Positions 26,298 through 38,832 are shown, counted from the stretch's first letter. The stretch is 63,366 nucleotides of DNA from an uncultured Bacteroidales bacterium (GCA_905234655.1 CAJOJG010000010.1:1-63366), one strand, 5' to 3'. The notes: a model not told the origin generated them from the sequence alone. Numbers and translations: made by a program.

Positions 26298-26369
26298 GAC
26301 TCTTTCAGACTCTGAAAAGAGCGTGGGTTTAGTATCCCTTGACGAAAGTGGGGGATGCTAAGCCTTTTT
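26298..26369 (+). promoter_or_regulatory. Attenuator-like hairpins between rplL and rpoB
   Basis: A first hairpin pairs CTCTTTCAGA with TCTGAAAAGAG (about 26299-26321, one bulge). A second pairs GGTTTAGTATCCC (26326-26338) with GGGATGCTAAGCC (26352-26364), all 13 positions paired counting two G-T pairs, and is followed by TTTTT (26365-26369). This is a complete intrinsic-terminator signature ahead of rpoB. In E. coli the rplL-rpoB junction also holds an attenuator and an RNase III site, so partial termination or processing is the likely role. Confidence 0.7.
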
Positions 26370-26430
26370 GTCATATTCAGTCAATTTCGATAAGTATCCC
26401 TTTTTCAAAAAAAATATTAATCACAATCAG

Positions 26431-29400
26431 ATGGCTCTGAATAACGTAAGAAATAGTTTCGCTTCAACAAAAAATCAGTTAGAGTATCCTGATTTTCTGG
26501 AAATTCAGTTGAAGTCCTTCCATGACTTCTTCCAGTTGGAAACCACTCCTGAGAAAAGGAAGCAGGAGGGGTTGTTCAAGGTATTCACCGAGAACTTTCC
26601 GATCGCCGATACTCGCAATAATTTCCAACTTGAGTTTATCGACTATTACATCGACCCCTCGAGATACTCAATTGCGGAATGTCTCGACCGTGGCCTCACG
26701 TACAGCGTTCCGTTGAAAGCAAAGCTAAAGCTTTATTGTACCGATCCCGAACACGAGGATTTTGATACGGTTATTCAGGATGTCTATCTTGGCACCGTAC
26801 CGTACATGACCCCGAGCGGAACATTCGTGATTAACGGCGCAGAGCGCGTCGTCGTATCGCAGCTCCACCGTTCGCCGGGCGTGTTCTTCGGCTCGAGCAT
26901 CCACGCCAACGGCACAAAACTGTATTCAGCGAGGATTATACCGTTCAAGGGGTCGTGGATCGAGTTCGCGACGGACATTAACAATGTCATGTACGCGTAC
27001 ATCGACAGAAAGAAAAAATTGCCCGTGACGACTTTGCTCAGGGCTATCGGATTCGAGAGCGATAAGGACATCCTCCAGATTTTCGACCTGTCGGAGGAAA
27101 TCAAGGTCAACAAAGTCGCCCTTAAGAAAGTCGTCGGAAAAAAACTCGCAGCAAGGGTCCTCAAGACATGGAGCGAGGACTTTGTCGACGAGGACACCGG
27201 CGAAGTAGTCTCCATCGAGCGCAACGAGGTCATCATCGAACGCGAGACCGAGCTCCTCGACGAGCACATCGACCAGATTATCGAGTCCGGCACAAAGACT
27301 ATCCTCATCCACAAGGAGGTTGCAGACAGGGCTGACTACTCGATTATCTACAACACACTTCAGAAAGACACCTGCAACTCTGAAAAAGAGGCTGTAGTCC
27401 ACATATACCGCCAACTCCGCAACGCAGAGCCCGCAGACGAGGCTACTGCGCGCGACGCCATCGACAAACTCTTCTTCTCCGAGAAGCGTTATGACCTCGG
27501 CGACGTTGGCCGTTACAAAATCAACAAGAAACTTAAGCTCGAAATCAACCCCGAGACAAGGGTGTTGACCAAGGAGGACATCATCGCCATCATCAAGTAC
27601 CTTATCGAGCTTATCAACTCCAAGGCCGATGTCGACGATATTGACCACTTGAGCAACCGCCGCGTGCGCACTGTCGGCGAGCAGCTTTACGACCAGTTTG
27701 GCGTTGGACTTGCCCGCATGGCGCGTACAATCCGCGAGCGTATGAACGTCAGGGACAACGAGGTGTTCACCCCGACAGACCTGATTAACTCCAAGACCCT
27801 GGCGTCGGTCATCAACTCGTTCTTCGGAACCAACCAGCTCTCACAGTTCATGGACCAGACTAACCCGCTTGCCGAGGTGACTCATAAGCGACGTCTGTCT
27901 GCACTCGGTCCCGGCGGTCTTTCGAGGGATCGTGCAGGCTTCGAAGTCCGTGACGTCCACTACACCCACTATGGCCGCCTCTGCCCCATCGAGACGCCTG
28001 AAGGCCCTAACATCGGTCTTATCTCCTCACTCTGCGTATACGCAAAGATTGACGAACTCGGCTTTATCGAGACTCCGTACCACCATGTCAAGGATGGTGT
28101 CGTAGACTTCTCGCCCGAGGGCATGCAGTACATGACCGCAGAGGACGAGGACAATAAGCTCGTCGCCCAGGCAACCACAAAAATGGACGACAACGGCCGC
28201 ATCATCGAAAAGAGGGTGACAGCGCGTAAGAACGCCGACTTCCCGGTCGTGACGCCGGAGGAAGTAGAGCTCATGGACGTGGCTCCTAACCAGATTTCGT
28301 CACTCGCAGCGTCACTTATCCCGTTCTTGGAGCATGACGACGCCCACCGCGCACTCATGGGCAGTAACATGATGCGCCAGGCTGTGCCAATCCTTGAGCC
28401 GGAAGCACCTATCGTCGGCACAGGCATCGAGGCTCGTTGCGCATACGACTCGCGCACACAGCTCATCGCCGAGGACGACGGCGTAGTGCAGTATGTCGAC
28501 GGCGACAAGATCGTCATCCGCTATAACAAGACCGAGGACGAGAGGTTCGTGGACTTTAACGACGAGAACGTGACATACATGCTCACAAAGTTCAAGAAGA
28601 CTAACCAGAGCATGTGCATCAACATTCGCCCGATTGTCCGCAAGGGACAGGAAGTCAAGAAGGGCGACATATTGACCGAAGGCTACGCCACAAAGGGCGG
28701 CGAACTTGCCTTAGGCCGTAACATGAAAGTTGCCTTCATGCCTTGGAAGGGTTATAACTACGAGGACGCGATTGTCATCTCCGAGCGCGTCGTCCGCGAA
28801 GACCTTTTCACTTCAATCCATATCGACGAGTACCAGCTCGAAGTCCGCGACACAAAGCGCGGCATGGAGGAACTCACATCAGACATACCTAATGTCAGTG
28901 AAGATGCTACTAAGAACCTTGACGCTAACGGTCTTATCCGCGTAGGCGCAGAGGTCGTCCAAGGCGACATCCTTATCGGCAAAATCACACCTAAGGGCGA
29001 GAGCGACCCGTCGCCGGAGGAGAAACTTCTCCGCGCAATATTCGGCGACAAGGCTGGCGACGTAAAAGACGCGTCGCTCAAGACACCGCCGTCTGTCAAG
29101 GGTGTGGTAATCGAAAAACGCCTCTTCTCGCGCCAGATGAAGGACCGCAAGGGCAAAGCCGCAGACAAGCCGCAGATTCTTAAAATAGACAAGGATTTTG
29201 AGAATGTGACGACCGAGCTGAGGAACAAGCTCATAGACAAGCTCTTCGTCCTTACCAACGGCAAGGCCTCGCAGGGCGTTAAGGACTATTTCAACAACGA
29301 CATAATCCCCAAGAGCGTCAAGTTCACAATGAAGGTGTTGCAGGATGTAAGGGACTACATCGAAATCAACCCCAACAAGTGGACTACCGACAAGAAGAAG

Positions 29401-30240
29401 AACGACATGATACGCGCACTGCTCCATAACTATGTTGTCAAGTACAAGGAGGAGGAAGCCGCTTACCGTCGTCTTAAATACAACTTCATGATTGGCGACG
29501 AGTTGCCAATCGGCATCGTCCAGCTTGCGAAAGTCTATGTGGCCATGAAGCGCAAACTCCGCGTGGGCGACAAGATGGCAGGCCGCCACGGCAACAAGGG
29601 TATCGTATCGCGTATCGTCCGCGCAGAGGACATGCCATTCCTCGAGGACGGCACACCGGTGGACATCGTGCTTAACCCGTTGGGCGTGCCTTCGCGTATG
29701 AACCTCGGACAGATTTACGAGACAGTCCTCGGCTGGGCGGGCAAAGTCATGGGCTGCACATTCGCGACCCCGATTTTTGACGGTGCGTCCATCGACCAGA
29801 TCGGCGACCTCATGGAGAAGAACGGACTTCCGCGCTTCGGCAAGACATACCTCTACGACGGCGGCACAGGCGAAAGGTTCGACCAGCCGGCTACCGTGGG
29901 CGTTATCTACATGCTTAAACTCGGCCACATGGTCGACGACAAGATGCACGCCCGTTCCATCGGCCCATACTCGCTCATCACCCAGCAGCCGTTGGGCGGC
30001 AAGGCGCAGTTCGGCGGACAGAGGTTCGGCGAGATGGAGGTTTGGGCAATCGAGGCTTTCGGTGCTGCAAACGTGCTCCAGGAAATCCTTACCGTCAAGT
30101 CAGACGACGTTGTAGGACGCGCGAAGGCTTACGAGTCCATCGTCAAGGGCGACCCGATGCCCACACCTGGCATCCCCGAATCGTTCAACGTATTGTTGCA
30201 CGAGCTCCGCGGCCTCGGACTTAGCGTAACGCTTTCATAA
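26431..30240 (+). CDS. rpoB: RNA polymerase subunit beta
   Basis: Catalytic beta subunit of RNA polymerase, 1269 residues. The N-terminus [20 protein letters not shown] is the Bacteroidetes form. The rifampicin-region segment [20 protein letters not shown] has the usual wild-type residues. The C-terminal [20 protein letters not shown] is present. I chose ATG at 26431: an in-frame TTG at 26368 would add 21 residues translated from the attenuator T-run and is not conserved. Confidence 0.98.
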   Translation: MALNNVRNSFASTKNQLEYPDFLEIQLKSFHDFFQLETTPEKRKQEGLFKVFTENFPIADTRNNFQLEFIDYYIDPSRYSIAECLDRGLTYSVPLKAKLKLYCTDPEHEDFDTVIQDVYLGTVPYMTPSGTFVINGAERVVVSQLHRSPGVFFGSSIHANGTKLYSARIIPFKGSWIEFATDINNVMYAYIDRKKKLPVTTLLRAIGFESDKDILQIFDLSEEIKVNKVALKKVVGKKLAARVLKTWSEDFVDEDTGEVVSIERNEVIIERETELLDEHIDQIIESGTKTILIHKEVADRADYSIIYNTLQKDTCNSEKEAVVHIYRQLRNAEPADEATARDAIDKLFFSEKRYDLGDVGRYKINKKLKLEINPETRVLTKEDIIAIIKYLIELINSKADVDDIDHLSNRRVRTVGEQLYDQFGVGLARMARTIRERMNVRDNEVFTPTDLINSKTLASVINSFFGTNQLSQFMDQTNPLAEVTHKRRLSALGPGGLSRDRAGFEVRDVHYTHYGRLCPIETPEGPNIGLISSLCVYAKIDELGFIETPYHHVKDGVVDFSPEGMQYMTAEDEDNKLVAQATTKMDDNGRIIEKRVTARKNADFPVVTPEEVELMDVAPNQISSLAASLIPFLEHDDAHRALMGSNMMRQAVPILEPEAPIVGTGIEARCAYDSRTQLIAEDDGVVQYVDGDKIVIRYNKTEDERFVDFNDENVTYMLTKFKKTNQSMCINIRPIVRKGQEVKKGDILTEGYATKGGELALGRNMKVAFMPWKGYNYEDAIVISERVVREDLFTSIHIDEYQLEVRDTKRGMEELTSDIPNVSEDATKNLDANGLIRVGAEVVQGDILIGKITPKGESDPSPEEKLLRAIFGDKAGDVKDASLKTPPSVKGVVIEKRLFSRQMKDRKGKAADKPQILKIDKDFENVTTELRNKLIDKLFVLTNGKASQGVKDYFNNDIIPKSVKFTMKVLQDVRDYIEINPNKWTTDKKKNDMIRALLHNYVVKYKEEEAAYRRLKYNFMIGDELPIGIVQLAKVYVAMKRKLRVGDKMAGRHGNKGIVSRIVRAEDMPFLEDGTPVDIVLNPLGVPSRMNLGQIYETVLGWAGKVMGCTFATPIFDGASIDQIGDLMEKNGLPRFGKTYLYDGGTGERFDQPATVGVIYMLKLGHMVDDKMHARSIGPYSLITQQPLGGKAQFGGQRFGEMEVWAIEAFGAANVLQEILTVKSDDVVGRAKAYESIVKGDPMPTPGIPESFNVLLHELRGLGLSVTLS

Positions 30241-30254
30241 CGCTATAAAAACAC

Positions 30255-30285
30255 TGGAGGTTCAACATCAAAACGTGAACCTCCA
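30255..30285 (+). other. Hairpin between rpoB and rpoC
   Basis: TGGAGGTTCA (30255-30264) pairs perfectly with TGAACCTCCA (30276-30285). No T-run follows, so it is more likely a processing or stability element than a terminator. Confidence 0.55.
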
Positions 30286-30315
30286 TGATTATTGGTAAAA
30301 ATAGTTCATCCTAAA

Positions 30316-30323
30316 TATATTTG
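30316..30323 (+). promoter_or_regulatory. Possible internal promoter of rpoC
   Basis: TATATTTG at 30316-30323 matches the -7 consensus, with ATTG (30291-30294) 21 bp upstream as a weak -33 (one mismatch). It could give rpoC-specific transcription. Confidence 0.35.
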
Positions 30324-30344
30324 TTTTAAACAAAGGCAACGAAC

Positions 30345-33300
30345 ATGGTAGCATTTCGTAAAGACAACAAGATTAAGACTAACTTCACAAAAATCTCGAT
30401 AGGACTTGCATCCCCTGAGGAAATCCTGGAGAGGTCCAGCGGTGAAGTCCTCAAGCCGGAGACTATCAACTACCGCACCTACAAGCCCGAACGCGACGGC
30501 CTGTTCTGCGAGCGAATATTCGGCCCGGTGAAGGACTATGAGTGCCACTGTGGCAAATACAAGCGTATCCGCTACAAAGGCATCGTCTGCGACCGCTGCG
30601 GCGTGGAAGTTACTGAAAAGAAAGTAAGGCGCGAGAGGATGGGACACATCTCACTCGTTGTGCCCGTTGCTCATATATGGTACTTCAGGTCGCTGCCCAA
30701 CAAGATTGGCTATCTGTTGGGTGTACAGACCAAAAAACTCGATGCTGTAATCTATTACGAGAAATATATAGTAATCCAGCCCGGCGCGGCGGTCTCCACT
30801 ACAGAAGACCTCAAAAGGCTCGACCTTCTCTCCGAGGAAGAGTATCTACAGATTGTGGACTCGCTCCCCCGCGAAAACCAGCTCCTTGAGGACTCCGACC
30901 CGAACAAGTTCATCGCAAAGATGGGCGCAGAGGCTATCTACGACCTTCTGAAATCCATCAACCTCGACGAACTCGCATACTCCCTCCGCGACAAGGCTAA
31001 CAAGGACACATCACAGCAACGCCGGCAGGAGGCTCTCAAGAGGCTCCAGGTTGTCCAGATGTTCCGCTCCGCCCCGGAGTCGAACCGTCCGGAATACATG
31101 ATTCTCAAGGTTGTGCCGGTGATACCGCCGGAGTTGCGCCCATTGGTGCCGTTGGACGGCGGACGTTTTGCGACTTCCGACCTCAACGACCTCTACCGCC
31201 GCGTCATCATCCGTAACAACCGCCTCAAACGCCTCATCGAAATCAAGGCTCCCGAGGTCATCCTCCGCAACGAGAAACGTATGTTGCAGGAGGCTGTGGA
31301 CTCTCTGCTCGACAACTCACGCAAGTCAAACGCCGTCAAGAGCGACGCAAACCGTCCGTTGAAATCTTTGAGCGACAGCCTTAAAGGCAAGTCTGGCCGT
31401 TTCCGCCAGAACCTCCTCGGCAAGCGTGTCGACTACTCCGCACGTTCTGTCATCATCGTCGGCCCGGAGCTCAAGATGCACGAATGTGGTCTTCCGAAAC
31501 TCATGGCCGCCGAACTTTACAAGCCTTTCGTCATCCGCAAACTCATCGAGCGCGGCATCGTCAAGACTGTGAAGTCAGCAAAGAAGATTGTCGACCGCAA
31601 GGATCCCGTCGTATACGACATCCTCGAAAACGTCATAAAAGGCCACCCGGTACTCCTGAACCGCGCCCCTACCCTTCACAGGCTCGGTATCCAGGCGTTC
31701 CAGCCAAAACTCATCGAGGGCAAGGCCATACAGTTGCACCCGTTGGTATGTACGGCGTTCAATGCCGACTTCGACGGCGACCAGATGGCTGTGCATTTGC
31801 CGCTTGGCAATGCTGCCGTGCTGGAGGCTCAGGTGCTTATGTTGGCTTCCCACAATATCCTCAACCCCGCCAGCGGCGAGCCTATCGCCGTGCCGTCTCA
31901 GGACATGATTCTCGGTCTGTACTACATGACCAAGGAGCGCAAACTCGAGAACGGCAAGCCGGTCAAGGGCGCAGGACTTACGTTCTACAGCCCGGAGGAA
32001 ACCATAATTGCGTATAACGAAGGTAAAGCTGCTTTGCAGGCTTCGTGCAAAATAAAGGTCGACATCCTTGAAGGCGACGTATTCGTCAACAAGATGATCG
32101 ACACAACCGTCGGCCGCGTGTTGTTCAACCAGCTCGTGCCGAAGGAAGTTGGCTTCATAAACGAGGTCATCAAGAAGAAGAACCTCAAGAGCATCATCGC
32201 CCGCGTCATCAAGCGTTGCGGCATGGCTCGTGCGGCTCAGTTCCTCGACGACATCAAGGACTTGGGCTACTACCGCGCATTCAAGGGCGGCTTGTCGTTC
32301 AACCTTGAAGACGTTGTCGTTCCCCAGGAGAAAGAGGCGTTCATCGCCGAAGGACACGAGAAAGCCGACGAAATCCAGCTCAACTACGAGATGGGTATGA
32401 TTACCAACAACGAGCGTTACCAGCAGGTTGTCGATACTTGGAACTACATCAACGACAAACTCTCCGACACGGTGATGAAGACCTTGAGTTCAAACAATGA
32501 CGGCTTCAACTCCGTATTCATGATGCTCGACTCCGGCGCCCGTGGTTCTAAGGACCAGATTCGACAGCTTTCGGGTATGCGTGGCCTTATGGCAAAACCG
32601 CAGAAGTCCGGTACTGCCGCCTCAGCAGAAATCATCGAGAACCCGATTATCTCCAACTTCAAGGAGGGCATGTCGGTGTTGGAGTACTTCATCTCTACCC
32701 ACGGCGCGCGCAAGGGTCTTGCCGATACAGCGTTGAAGACCGCCGACGCAGGTTACTTGACACGTCGACTTGTGGACGTCGCACAGGATGTCATCGTGAC
32801 ACAGGAAGACTGTGGCACAATCCGTGGACTTATCGCCACCGCGCTCCGTAAGAAGGACGAGGTCGTGGAGTCTCTCGGCGACAGGGTATTGGGCAGGAAC
32901 CCCGTATACGATGTCGTAAACCCGCTCACTGGCAAGGTCATCGCAAAGGCGGGCGAGGAAATCACGGACATGATTGCCGCTGAAATCGACGCATCGCCCA
33001 TAGAGCAAATCGAAATCCGCTCGGTACTCACCTGCGAGTCGCGCCGTGGCGTCTGTGCAAAATGCTACGGACGTAACCTGGCGACTAACCGCAAGGTACA
33101 GATCGGCGAGGCTGTCGGCACAATCGCCGCCCAGTCAATCGGCGAGCCTGGTACTCAGCTTACACTCCGTACATTCCACGGCGGCGGTGTGGCAGGTACA
33201 CTTAACTCTGAAAACAAATATTCGTCACGCTACGACGGTATTATCCAAATCAGCGACCTCAAGGCCGTGCCTGGCAAGGACACCGAGGGCAAGGATTGCG

Positions 33301-34607
33301 TAATCGTCATCTCCCGCTTGTCCGAGGCAAGGATTATCGACATCAACACGAAGATTATCCTCACTACGACACCCGTACAGTACGGCTCGTTGTTGTACTT
33401 CAAGGACGGCGACACCGTAAAGAAGGGCGACGTAATCTTCACATGGGACGCATTCAACGCGCCGATTATCACCGAGTTTGACGGTACTGTCAAGTTCGAC
33501 GACATGGACGCTGGCATTACGTACAAGGAGGAACGCGACGAACAGACTGGACACGTCGACAAGATTATCATCGAGTCGAAGGACAAGACAAAAATTCCGT
33601 CGATAAAGATTGTGGACAGCGAAGAAAATGTACTCGCTTCGTACAATCTTCCTGTAACCGCCATCCTCTTGAAGGACGAAGGCGACACAGTAAAGGCGGG
33701 CGAATCCCTCGTCAAAATTCCGCGTACCGTGGGTTCACACGGCGACATCACGGGCGGTCTGCCCCGCGTCACCGAACTCTTCGAGGCAAGGAATCCTTCC
33801 TTCCCCGCCGTGGTTTCGGAAGTGGACGGTATCGTCACAATGGGCCGCGTAAAGCGTGGTAATCGTGAAATCACAATCACACCGCGTACCGGCGAACCCA
33901 AGAAATACCTCGTTTCGCTCTCCAAGCAGATTGTCGTACAGGACAACGACTTCGTGAAGGCCGGAACTCCGCTTTCCGATGGTGCTGTGACACCTGCCGA
34001 CATCCTCGACATCCTCGGACCGACAGCAGTCCAGGAATACATAGTCAACGAAATCCAGGAAGTCTACCGACTCCAGGGCGTTAAGATTAACGACAAGCAC
34101 TTTGAGGTCATCGTCCGCCAGATGATGCGCAAGGTCAAAATCATGGATCCGGGCGACACTAACTTCCTCGAGTCCGAGGTTGTGGACAAGTGGGACTTCA
34201 TCGACGAGAACGACCGCATGTTCGGCAAGAAGCTCATCACTGAAGTCGGCGACTCGACAAACCTCAAGGCTGGCCAAATAGTCACACTCCGCAAACTCCG
34301 CGACGAAAACTCGATGCTCGTCCGCAAAGGCCTGCGTCCTGTCGAGGCCCGCGATGCCGAACCGGCAACTTCTTGCCAAATCCTCCAGGGCATCACGAGG
34401 GCTTCGCTCCAGACGTCTTCGTTCATGTCCGCTGCATCGTTCCAGGAGACGACACGTGTGCTCAACGAGGCCGCAATCTCCGGCAAGGTCGACTACATGG
34501 AAGGCTTAAAAGAGAACGTCATCGTCGGCCACCTCATCCCGGCCGGTACTGGTATGCGCCGCTACGACCATATCCAGGTCAACGTCAAGGAAGGCGTGGT
34601 TGACTAA
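30345..34607 (+). CDS. rpoC: RNA polymerase subunit beta'
   Basis: Catalytic beta' subunit, 1420 residues. Near residues 65-85 is the N-terminal zinc site ([20 protein letters not shown]). The magnesium-binding [15 protein letters not shown] follows. The second zinc site contains [13 protein letters not shown], and the trigger-loop/bridge region includes [15 protein letters not shown]. The length is that of Bacteroidetes RpoC. It closes the operon, with a strong terminator at 34650-34690. Confidence 0.98.
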   Translation: MVAFRKDNKIKTNFTKISIGLASPEEILERSSGEVLKPETINYRTYKPERDGLFCERIFGPVKDYECHCGKYKRIRYKGIVCDRCGVEVTEKKVRRERMGHISLVVPVAHIWYFRSLPNKIGYLLGVQTKKLDAVIYYEKYIVIQPGAAVSTTEDLKRLDLLSEEEYLQIVDSLPRENQLLEDSDPNKFIAKMGAEAIYDLLKSINLDELAYSLRDKANKDTSQQRRQEALKRLQVVQMFRSAPESNRPEYMILKVVPVIPPELRPLVPLDGGRFATSDLNDLYRRVIIRNNRLKRLIEIKAPEVILRNEKRMLQEAVDSLLDNSRKSNAVKSDANRPLKSLSDSLKGKSGRFRQNLLGKRVDYSARSVIIVGPELKMHECGLPKLMAAELYKPFVIRKLIERGIVKTVKSAKKIVDRKDPVVYDILENVIKGHPVLLNRAPTLHRLGIQAFQPKLIEGKAIQLHPLVCTAFNADFDGDQMAVHLPLGNAAVLEAQVLMLASHNILNPASGEPIAVPSQDMILGLYYMTKERKLENGKPVKGAGLTFYSPEETIIAYNEGKAALQASCKIKVDILEGDVFVNKMIDTTVGRVLFNQLVPKEVGFINEVIKKKNLKSIIARVIKRCGMARAAQFLDDIKDLGYYRAFKGGLSFNLEDVVVPQEKEAFIAEGHEKADEIQLNYEMGMITNNERYQQVVDTWNYINDKLSDTVMKTLSSNNDGFNSVFMMLDSGARGSKDQIRQLSGMRGLMAKPQKSGTAASAEIIENPIISNFKEGMSVLEYFISTHGARKGLADTALKTADAGYLTRRLVDVAQDVIVTQEDCGTIRGLIATALRKKDEVVESLGDRVLGRNPVYDVVNPLTGKVIAKAGEEITDMIAAEIDASPIEQIEIRSVLTCESRRGVCAKCYGRNLATNRKVQIGEAVGTIAAQSIGEPGTQLTLRTFHGGGVAGTLNSENKYSSRYDGIIQISDLKAVPGKDTEGKDCVIVISRLSEARIIDINTKIILTTTPVQYGSLLYFKDGDTVKKGDVIFTWDAFNAPIITEFDGTVKFDDMDAGITYKEERDEQTGHVDKIIIESKDKTKIPSIKIVDSEENVLASYNLPVTAILLKDEGDTVKAGESLVKIPRTVGSHGDITGGLPRVTELFEARNPSFPAVVSEVDGIVTMGRVKRGNREITITPRTGEPKKYLVSLSKQIVVQDNDFVKAGTPLSDGAVTPADILDILGPTAVQEYIVNEIQEVYRLQGVKINDKHFEVIVRQMMRKVKIMDPGDTNFLESEVVDKWDFIDENDRMFGKKLITEVGDSTNLKAGQIVTLRKLRDENSMLVRKGLRPVEARDAEPATSCQILQGITRASLQTSSFMSAASFQETTRVLNEAAISGKVDYMEGLKENVIVGHLIPAGTGMRRYDHIQVNVKEGVVD

Positions 34608-34649
34608 AATCAGTTTTTAGATTCCAATTTTCTTCTTTCAACAATCCCC

Positions 34650-34690
34650 ATCGACCGTAGTCCCGTAAGGGACTTCGGTCGATTTTTTTT
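34650..34690 (+). terminator. rpoBC operon terminator
   Basis: ATCGACCGTAGTCCC (34650-34664) pairs with GGGACTTCGGTCGAT (34669-34683) across a GTAA tetraloop, with one internal mismatch, followed by about eight T residues. Confidence 0.92.
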
Positions 34691-34804
34691 TCCACAGTCA
34701 GTGGCTTTTGCCGATATTTTGAAATATTTGTACTTAAATGCCACATCGTTTTAGAAATGTTTTCTGAATAATGCCGCCGTGTTGGAGTATTAATCCAAAT
34801 ATCG

Positions 34805-34812
34805 TATTTTTG
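34805..34812 (+). promoter_or_regulatory. -7 element upstream of the CBS-like gene
   Basis: TATTTTTG at 34805-34812 matches TAnnTTTG. TTGG 19 bp upstream is a weak -33. The start codon at 34843 is 30 bases downstream. Confidence 0.5.
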
Positions 34813-34842
34813 TTACAAAATATTCAAACAAACACGGTAATT

Positions 34843-35820
34843 ATGGCAGTTTATAAAAACGTCTTGGAGATGATAGGCAACACGCCCATACTCCAACTCT
34901 CGAGGCTGAACACCGGCAAATGCACCCTGTTCCTCAAACTCGAGAACCAAAACCCCGGCGGCAGCATCAAGGACCGCACCGGGCTGAACATGATTGAGCA
35001 AGCCGAACTACGCGGGGTTCTCCGCCCCGGCCAACTTATAGTAGAGGCTACCGCAGGCAACACTGGACTTTGGCTTGCGTTAGCCTGTCGAATGAAAGGC
35101 TACAGACTTCTGCTCGTCATCCCAGACAAGATGAGCCAGGAAAAAATAAACCACCTCAATGCCCTCGGCGTCGAGACCGTAATAACACGCAGCGACGTCG
35201 GCAAGGGTCATCCCGAGTACTATCAGGACATGGCGCAAAGGATTGCGCAGGAACGCGACGGATATTTCATCAACCAGTTCGAGAATCCTGACAATCCAGA
35301 CGCCCACTACCGCACAACCGCCCCAGAGATTTGGAAACAGCTGGATCACGACGTTGACGCAATCGTTGTCGGTGTCGGCTCGTCGGGAACTCTGACCGGC
35401 ATTTCGAAATACTTCAAGGAAGTAAGCCCAAAAACAGAAATGATTCTCGCAGACCCCAAGGGCTCCGTGCTCACGGATTATGTCAACCTTAAGCGTCTCG
35501 GCGCACAAGAAGGCTCATGGTTTGTGGAAGGCATCGGCGAGGATTTCGTCCCCAAAATTGCCGACTTCAGCCTTGTCAAGAAGGCATACGCCGTGACAGA
35601 CGAGGAGAGCTTCACAGCTGCGCGCCTGCTGCTGCTCGAAGAAGGAATCCTCGCTGGCTCGTCTACCGGCACACTCCTGAGCGCGGCACTCCGCTACTGC
35701 CTCGAACAGACAGAACCCAAGCGCGTCGTGACGATAGCCTGCGACAGCGGAAACAAGTACCTCTCCAAGATGTTCAACGACCAGTGGCTCAAGGAGAAAA
35801 ATTTGAAACTTTCGATTTAA
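34843..35820 (+). CDS. Cystathionine beta-synthase-like PLP enzyme
   Basis: Fold-type II PLP enzyme of 325 residues, from the cysteine synthase/cystathionine beta-synthase family. K43 in GGSIKDRTG is the Schiff-base lysine, and VEATAGNTG and VGVGSSGTLTG bind substrate and phosphate. The segments WFVEGIGEDFVP, EEGILAGSSTGTLL and CDSGNKYLSKMFNDQW resemble the catalytic core of cystathionine beta-synthase more than CysK; the C-terminal CBS regulatory domains are absent. The next gene is a cystathionine gamma-synthase/lyase-type enzyme, which fits serine plus homocysteine to cystathionine, then to cysteine. Cysteine synthase activity remains possible. I chose ATG at 34843 over an upstream start at 34771 that overlaps the promoter. 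Confidence 0.85.
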   Translation: MAVYKNVLEMIGNTPILQLSRLNTGKCTLFLKLENQNPGGSIKDRTGLNMIEQAELRGVLRPGQLIVEATAGNTGLWLALACRMKGYRLLLVIPDKMSQEKINHLNALGVETVITRSDVGKGHPEYYQDMAQRIAQERDGYFINQFENPDNPDAHYRTTAPEIWKQLDHDVDAIVVGVGSSGTLTGISKYFKEVSPKTEMILADPKGSVLTDYVNLKRLGAQEGSWFVEGIGEDFVPKIADFSLVKKAYAVTDEESFTAARLLLLEEGILAGSSTGTLLSAALRYCLEQTEPKRVVTIACDSGNKYLSKMFNDQWLKEKNLKLSI

Positions 35821-35935
35821 TTGACAATTGACAATTGACAATTGACAATTCACAATTCACAATTCACAATTAATCGAAAATCAACAAATCAAAAAATCAA
35901 CAAATCAAAAATCAACAAATCAAAAAATAGAAACC
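35821..35935. repeat. Heptamer and AAATCAACAAATC tandem repeats
   Basis: From just after the stop codon, AATTGAC/AATTCAC heptamers run head to tail about seven times (to about 35871). Three units of the type AAATCAACAAATCAAAA then lead up to the next start codon. The second unit is shared with 9806-9842. There is no terminator between the two transsulfuration genes. Confidence 0.8.
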
Positions 35936-37090
35936 ATGGTTGCATTTTCCACTCGGGCAATCCATAATGGCGAGGAGCCCGATTTCAGAGAAGGAGCGAG
36001 CGGCGATGTCGCCGTTCCGATACATTTGGCGACTACATTCGCACGGTTGAAGGCTGGCGCGCCGACCGCCGGATACGAGTACACCCGCAGCCTTAACCCC
36101 ACACGCAAGGCGTTGGAGGAGAAATTGGCGGCATTGGAGGGGGCAAAATACGGCTTGGCGTTTTCGTCGGGTCTTGCCGCTGCGTCCACACTGATAATTT
36201 CATTGTTGAAGACTGGCGATAACGTCATCGGCTTCGACGACCTCTACGGCGGCACACGCCGTCTGCTGAGCAATGTGTTCGTTAACTTCGGCATCTCGAC
36301 GACATACGTCGATGCGACGGTGGCATCGAACATCGGGAAGGCAATAACGCCACAGTCAAAACTGATTTGGATCGAGACACCGACGAACCCACTGTTGAAG
36401 ATTGCCGACATACGCGCAATCGCCAAAATCGCCAAGGAACACGGTCTAATCCTTGTCGTCGACAATACATTCCTCTCGCCGTATTTCCAAAAGCCATTGG
36501 ATTTGGGCGCAGACATCGTGGTATATAGCACCACGAAATACATCGGCGGACACAGCGATGTCCTCGGCGGCTCTATAATCCTCAACAATGACGATTACTA
36601 TCAGAAAATCGCCTACAATCAGAATGCCGTGGGCGCAGTCGCGTCGCCGTTCGACAGCTACCTGACAATCCGTGGCGCAAAGACTCTCGCCGTGCGCATG
36701 GAGCAGCACCAAAAGAACGCATTTGCGCTGGCGGAGTTCCTCCAAAATTCGCCGAAAGTCAAGCGTGTCCTCTACCCCGGTCTTAAAGACCATCCCGGAC
36801 ACGACATCGCCGCATCACAGTCCACTGGATTTGGCGGCGTGTTGTCTTTTGAACTCGAAGGCACACTCGACGACGCCGAGGCATTATTGTCAAAACTGAA
36901 ACTGTTCTCGACTGCGGAAAGCCTTGGCGGTGTGGAAAGCCTCATCGAGATTCCGGCGATAATGACACACGCCTCTGTGCCGAAGGAAGTGCGCGAGCAG
37001 AACGGAATCTCCGACACTCTCATCCGTGTTTCCGTCGGCATCGAGGATACTGCCGACCTGATTGATGATTTCCGCCAGGCACTGAACTAA
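35936..37090 (+). CDS. Cystathionine gamma-synthase/lyase family enzyme
   Basis: Fold-type I PLP enzyme of 384 residues from the Cys/Met metabolism family (MetB, MetC, MccB). The Schiff-base lysine is K201 in VYSTTKYIGGHSDVLGG. YEYTRSLNPTRKALE near residues 47-61 and WIETPTNPLL with VVDNTFLSPY form the active site. The last third holds AESLGGVESLIEIPAIMTHASVP, the usual Ser/Thr motif. Its position 115 bases after the CBS-like gene suggests reverse transsulfuration (cystathionine gamma-lyase), but gamma-synthase and beta-lyase cannot be excluded from sequence. Terminator at 37311-37341. Confidence 0.9.
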   Translation: MVAFSTRAIHNGEEPDFREGASGDVAVPIHLATTFARLKAGAPTAGYEYTRSLNPTRKALEEKLAALEGAKYGLAFSSGLAAASTLIISLLKTGDNVIGFDDLYGGTRRLLSNVFVNFGISTTYVDATVASNIGKAITPQSKLIWIETPTNPLLKIADIRAIAKIAKEHGLILVVDNTFLSPYFQKPLDLGADIVVYSTTKYIGGHSDVLGGSIILNNDDYYQKIAYNQNAVGAVASPFDSYLTIRGAKTLAVRMEQHQKNAFALAEFLQNSPKVKRVLYPGLKDHPGHDIAASQSTGFGGVLSFELEGTLDDAEALLSKLKLFSTAESLGGVESLIEIPAIMTHASVPKEVREQNGISDTLIRVSVGIEDTADLIDDFRQALN

Positions 37091-37296
37091 ATGTCGCGAA
37101 GCGACATTTTATTTATCGTCCTTCGGACGGAAATCTTTCAAATTTTTTCAAATCTTACAAATCTTTCAAACCTTTTCAAATCAATCCAAATATTAGATTT
37201 GAAAGATTTGTTTAGATTTGAAAGATTTCTGTCCGTAAGGACACCCAAAAAAATATGTCCGTCAGGACAGTCCAAAAAAATCTGTCCGTCAGGACA
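37091..37296. repeat. Composite palindromic repeat element
   Basis: Directly after the stop codon lie ATGTCGCGAAGCGACAT (37091-37107) and CGTCCTTCGGACG (37117-37129). A pair of inverted arms follows: GAAATCTTTCAAAT near 37130 and ATTTGAAAGATTTC ending at 37230. Three copies of TGTCCGTMAGGACA come next (37230-37243, 37256-37269, 37283-37296), separated by A-rich spacers. All small palindromes have GAA, TTCG or GTMA loops. A similar layout occurs at 47412-47541. Confidence 0.75.
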
Positions 37297-37310
37297 CTAA
37301 AACAAAAAAA

Positions 37311-37341
37311 CCGAACTTCGTAATGGAGTTCGGGATTTTTT
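37311..37341 (+). terminator. Terminator of the transsulfuration genes
   Basis: CCGAACT (37311-37317) pairs with AGTTCGG (37327-37333), followed by GATTTTTT. Confidence 0.75.
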
Positions 37342-37377
37342 CAATTGATGCAGTGTAAATTATGGATGGACATGAGA

Positions 37378-38622
<1,245 letters not shown>

Positions 38623-38832
38623 TTTGTTTGATTTTTTTCATTTCATGCTGCAAAATTGGTGTAAATGGATTTTTTATCCAAGTATCGTCATAATTATGGG
38701 AAAAAAGATTGCACAAAGGCATCATATCAGAATTTTTGTTTCAGAAAGTGGGGCTGTGGATTTTCAAAATAGATTAATTTTCAACGCAAAATCGACCGAG
38801 GCGACAGATATTTTGAAATATTTTTGCCATAA

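Noticed and set aside
26368..26430. An extended rpoB start at a TTG, 21 residues upstream
   Set aside because: The extension is translated from the attenuator T-run and is not part of known RpoB N-termini; ATG at 26431 fits the family.
34715..34735. GATATTTTGAAATATTT shared with 38810-38826 as a repeat family
   Set aside because: Two short A/T-rich matches in AT-rich intergenic DNA are within what chance could give; no further copies were seen.
37230..37296. A possible CRISPR array (three short palindromic repeats)
   Set aside because: The repeats are 14 bases, the spacers 12-13 bases of A-rich sequence, and there are no cas genes. The heptamer array at 35821-35871 was rejected for the same reasons.
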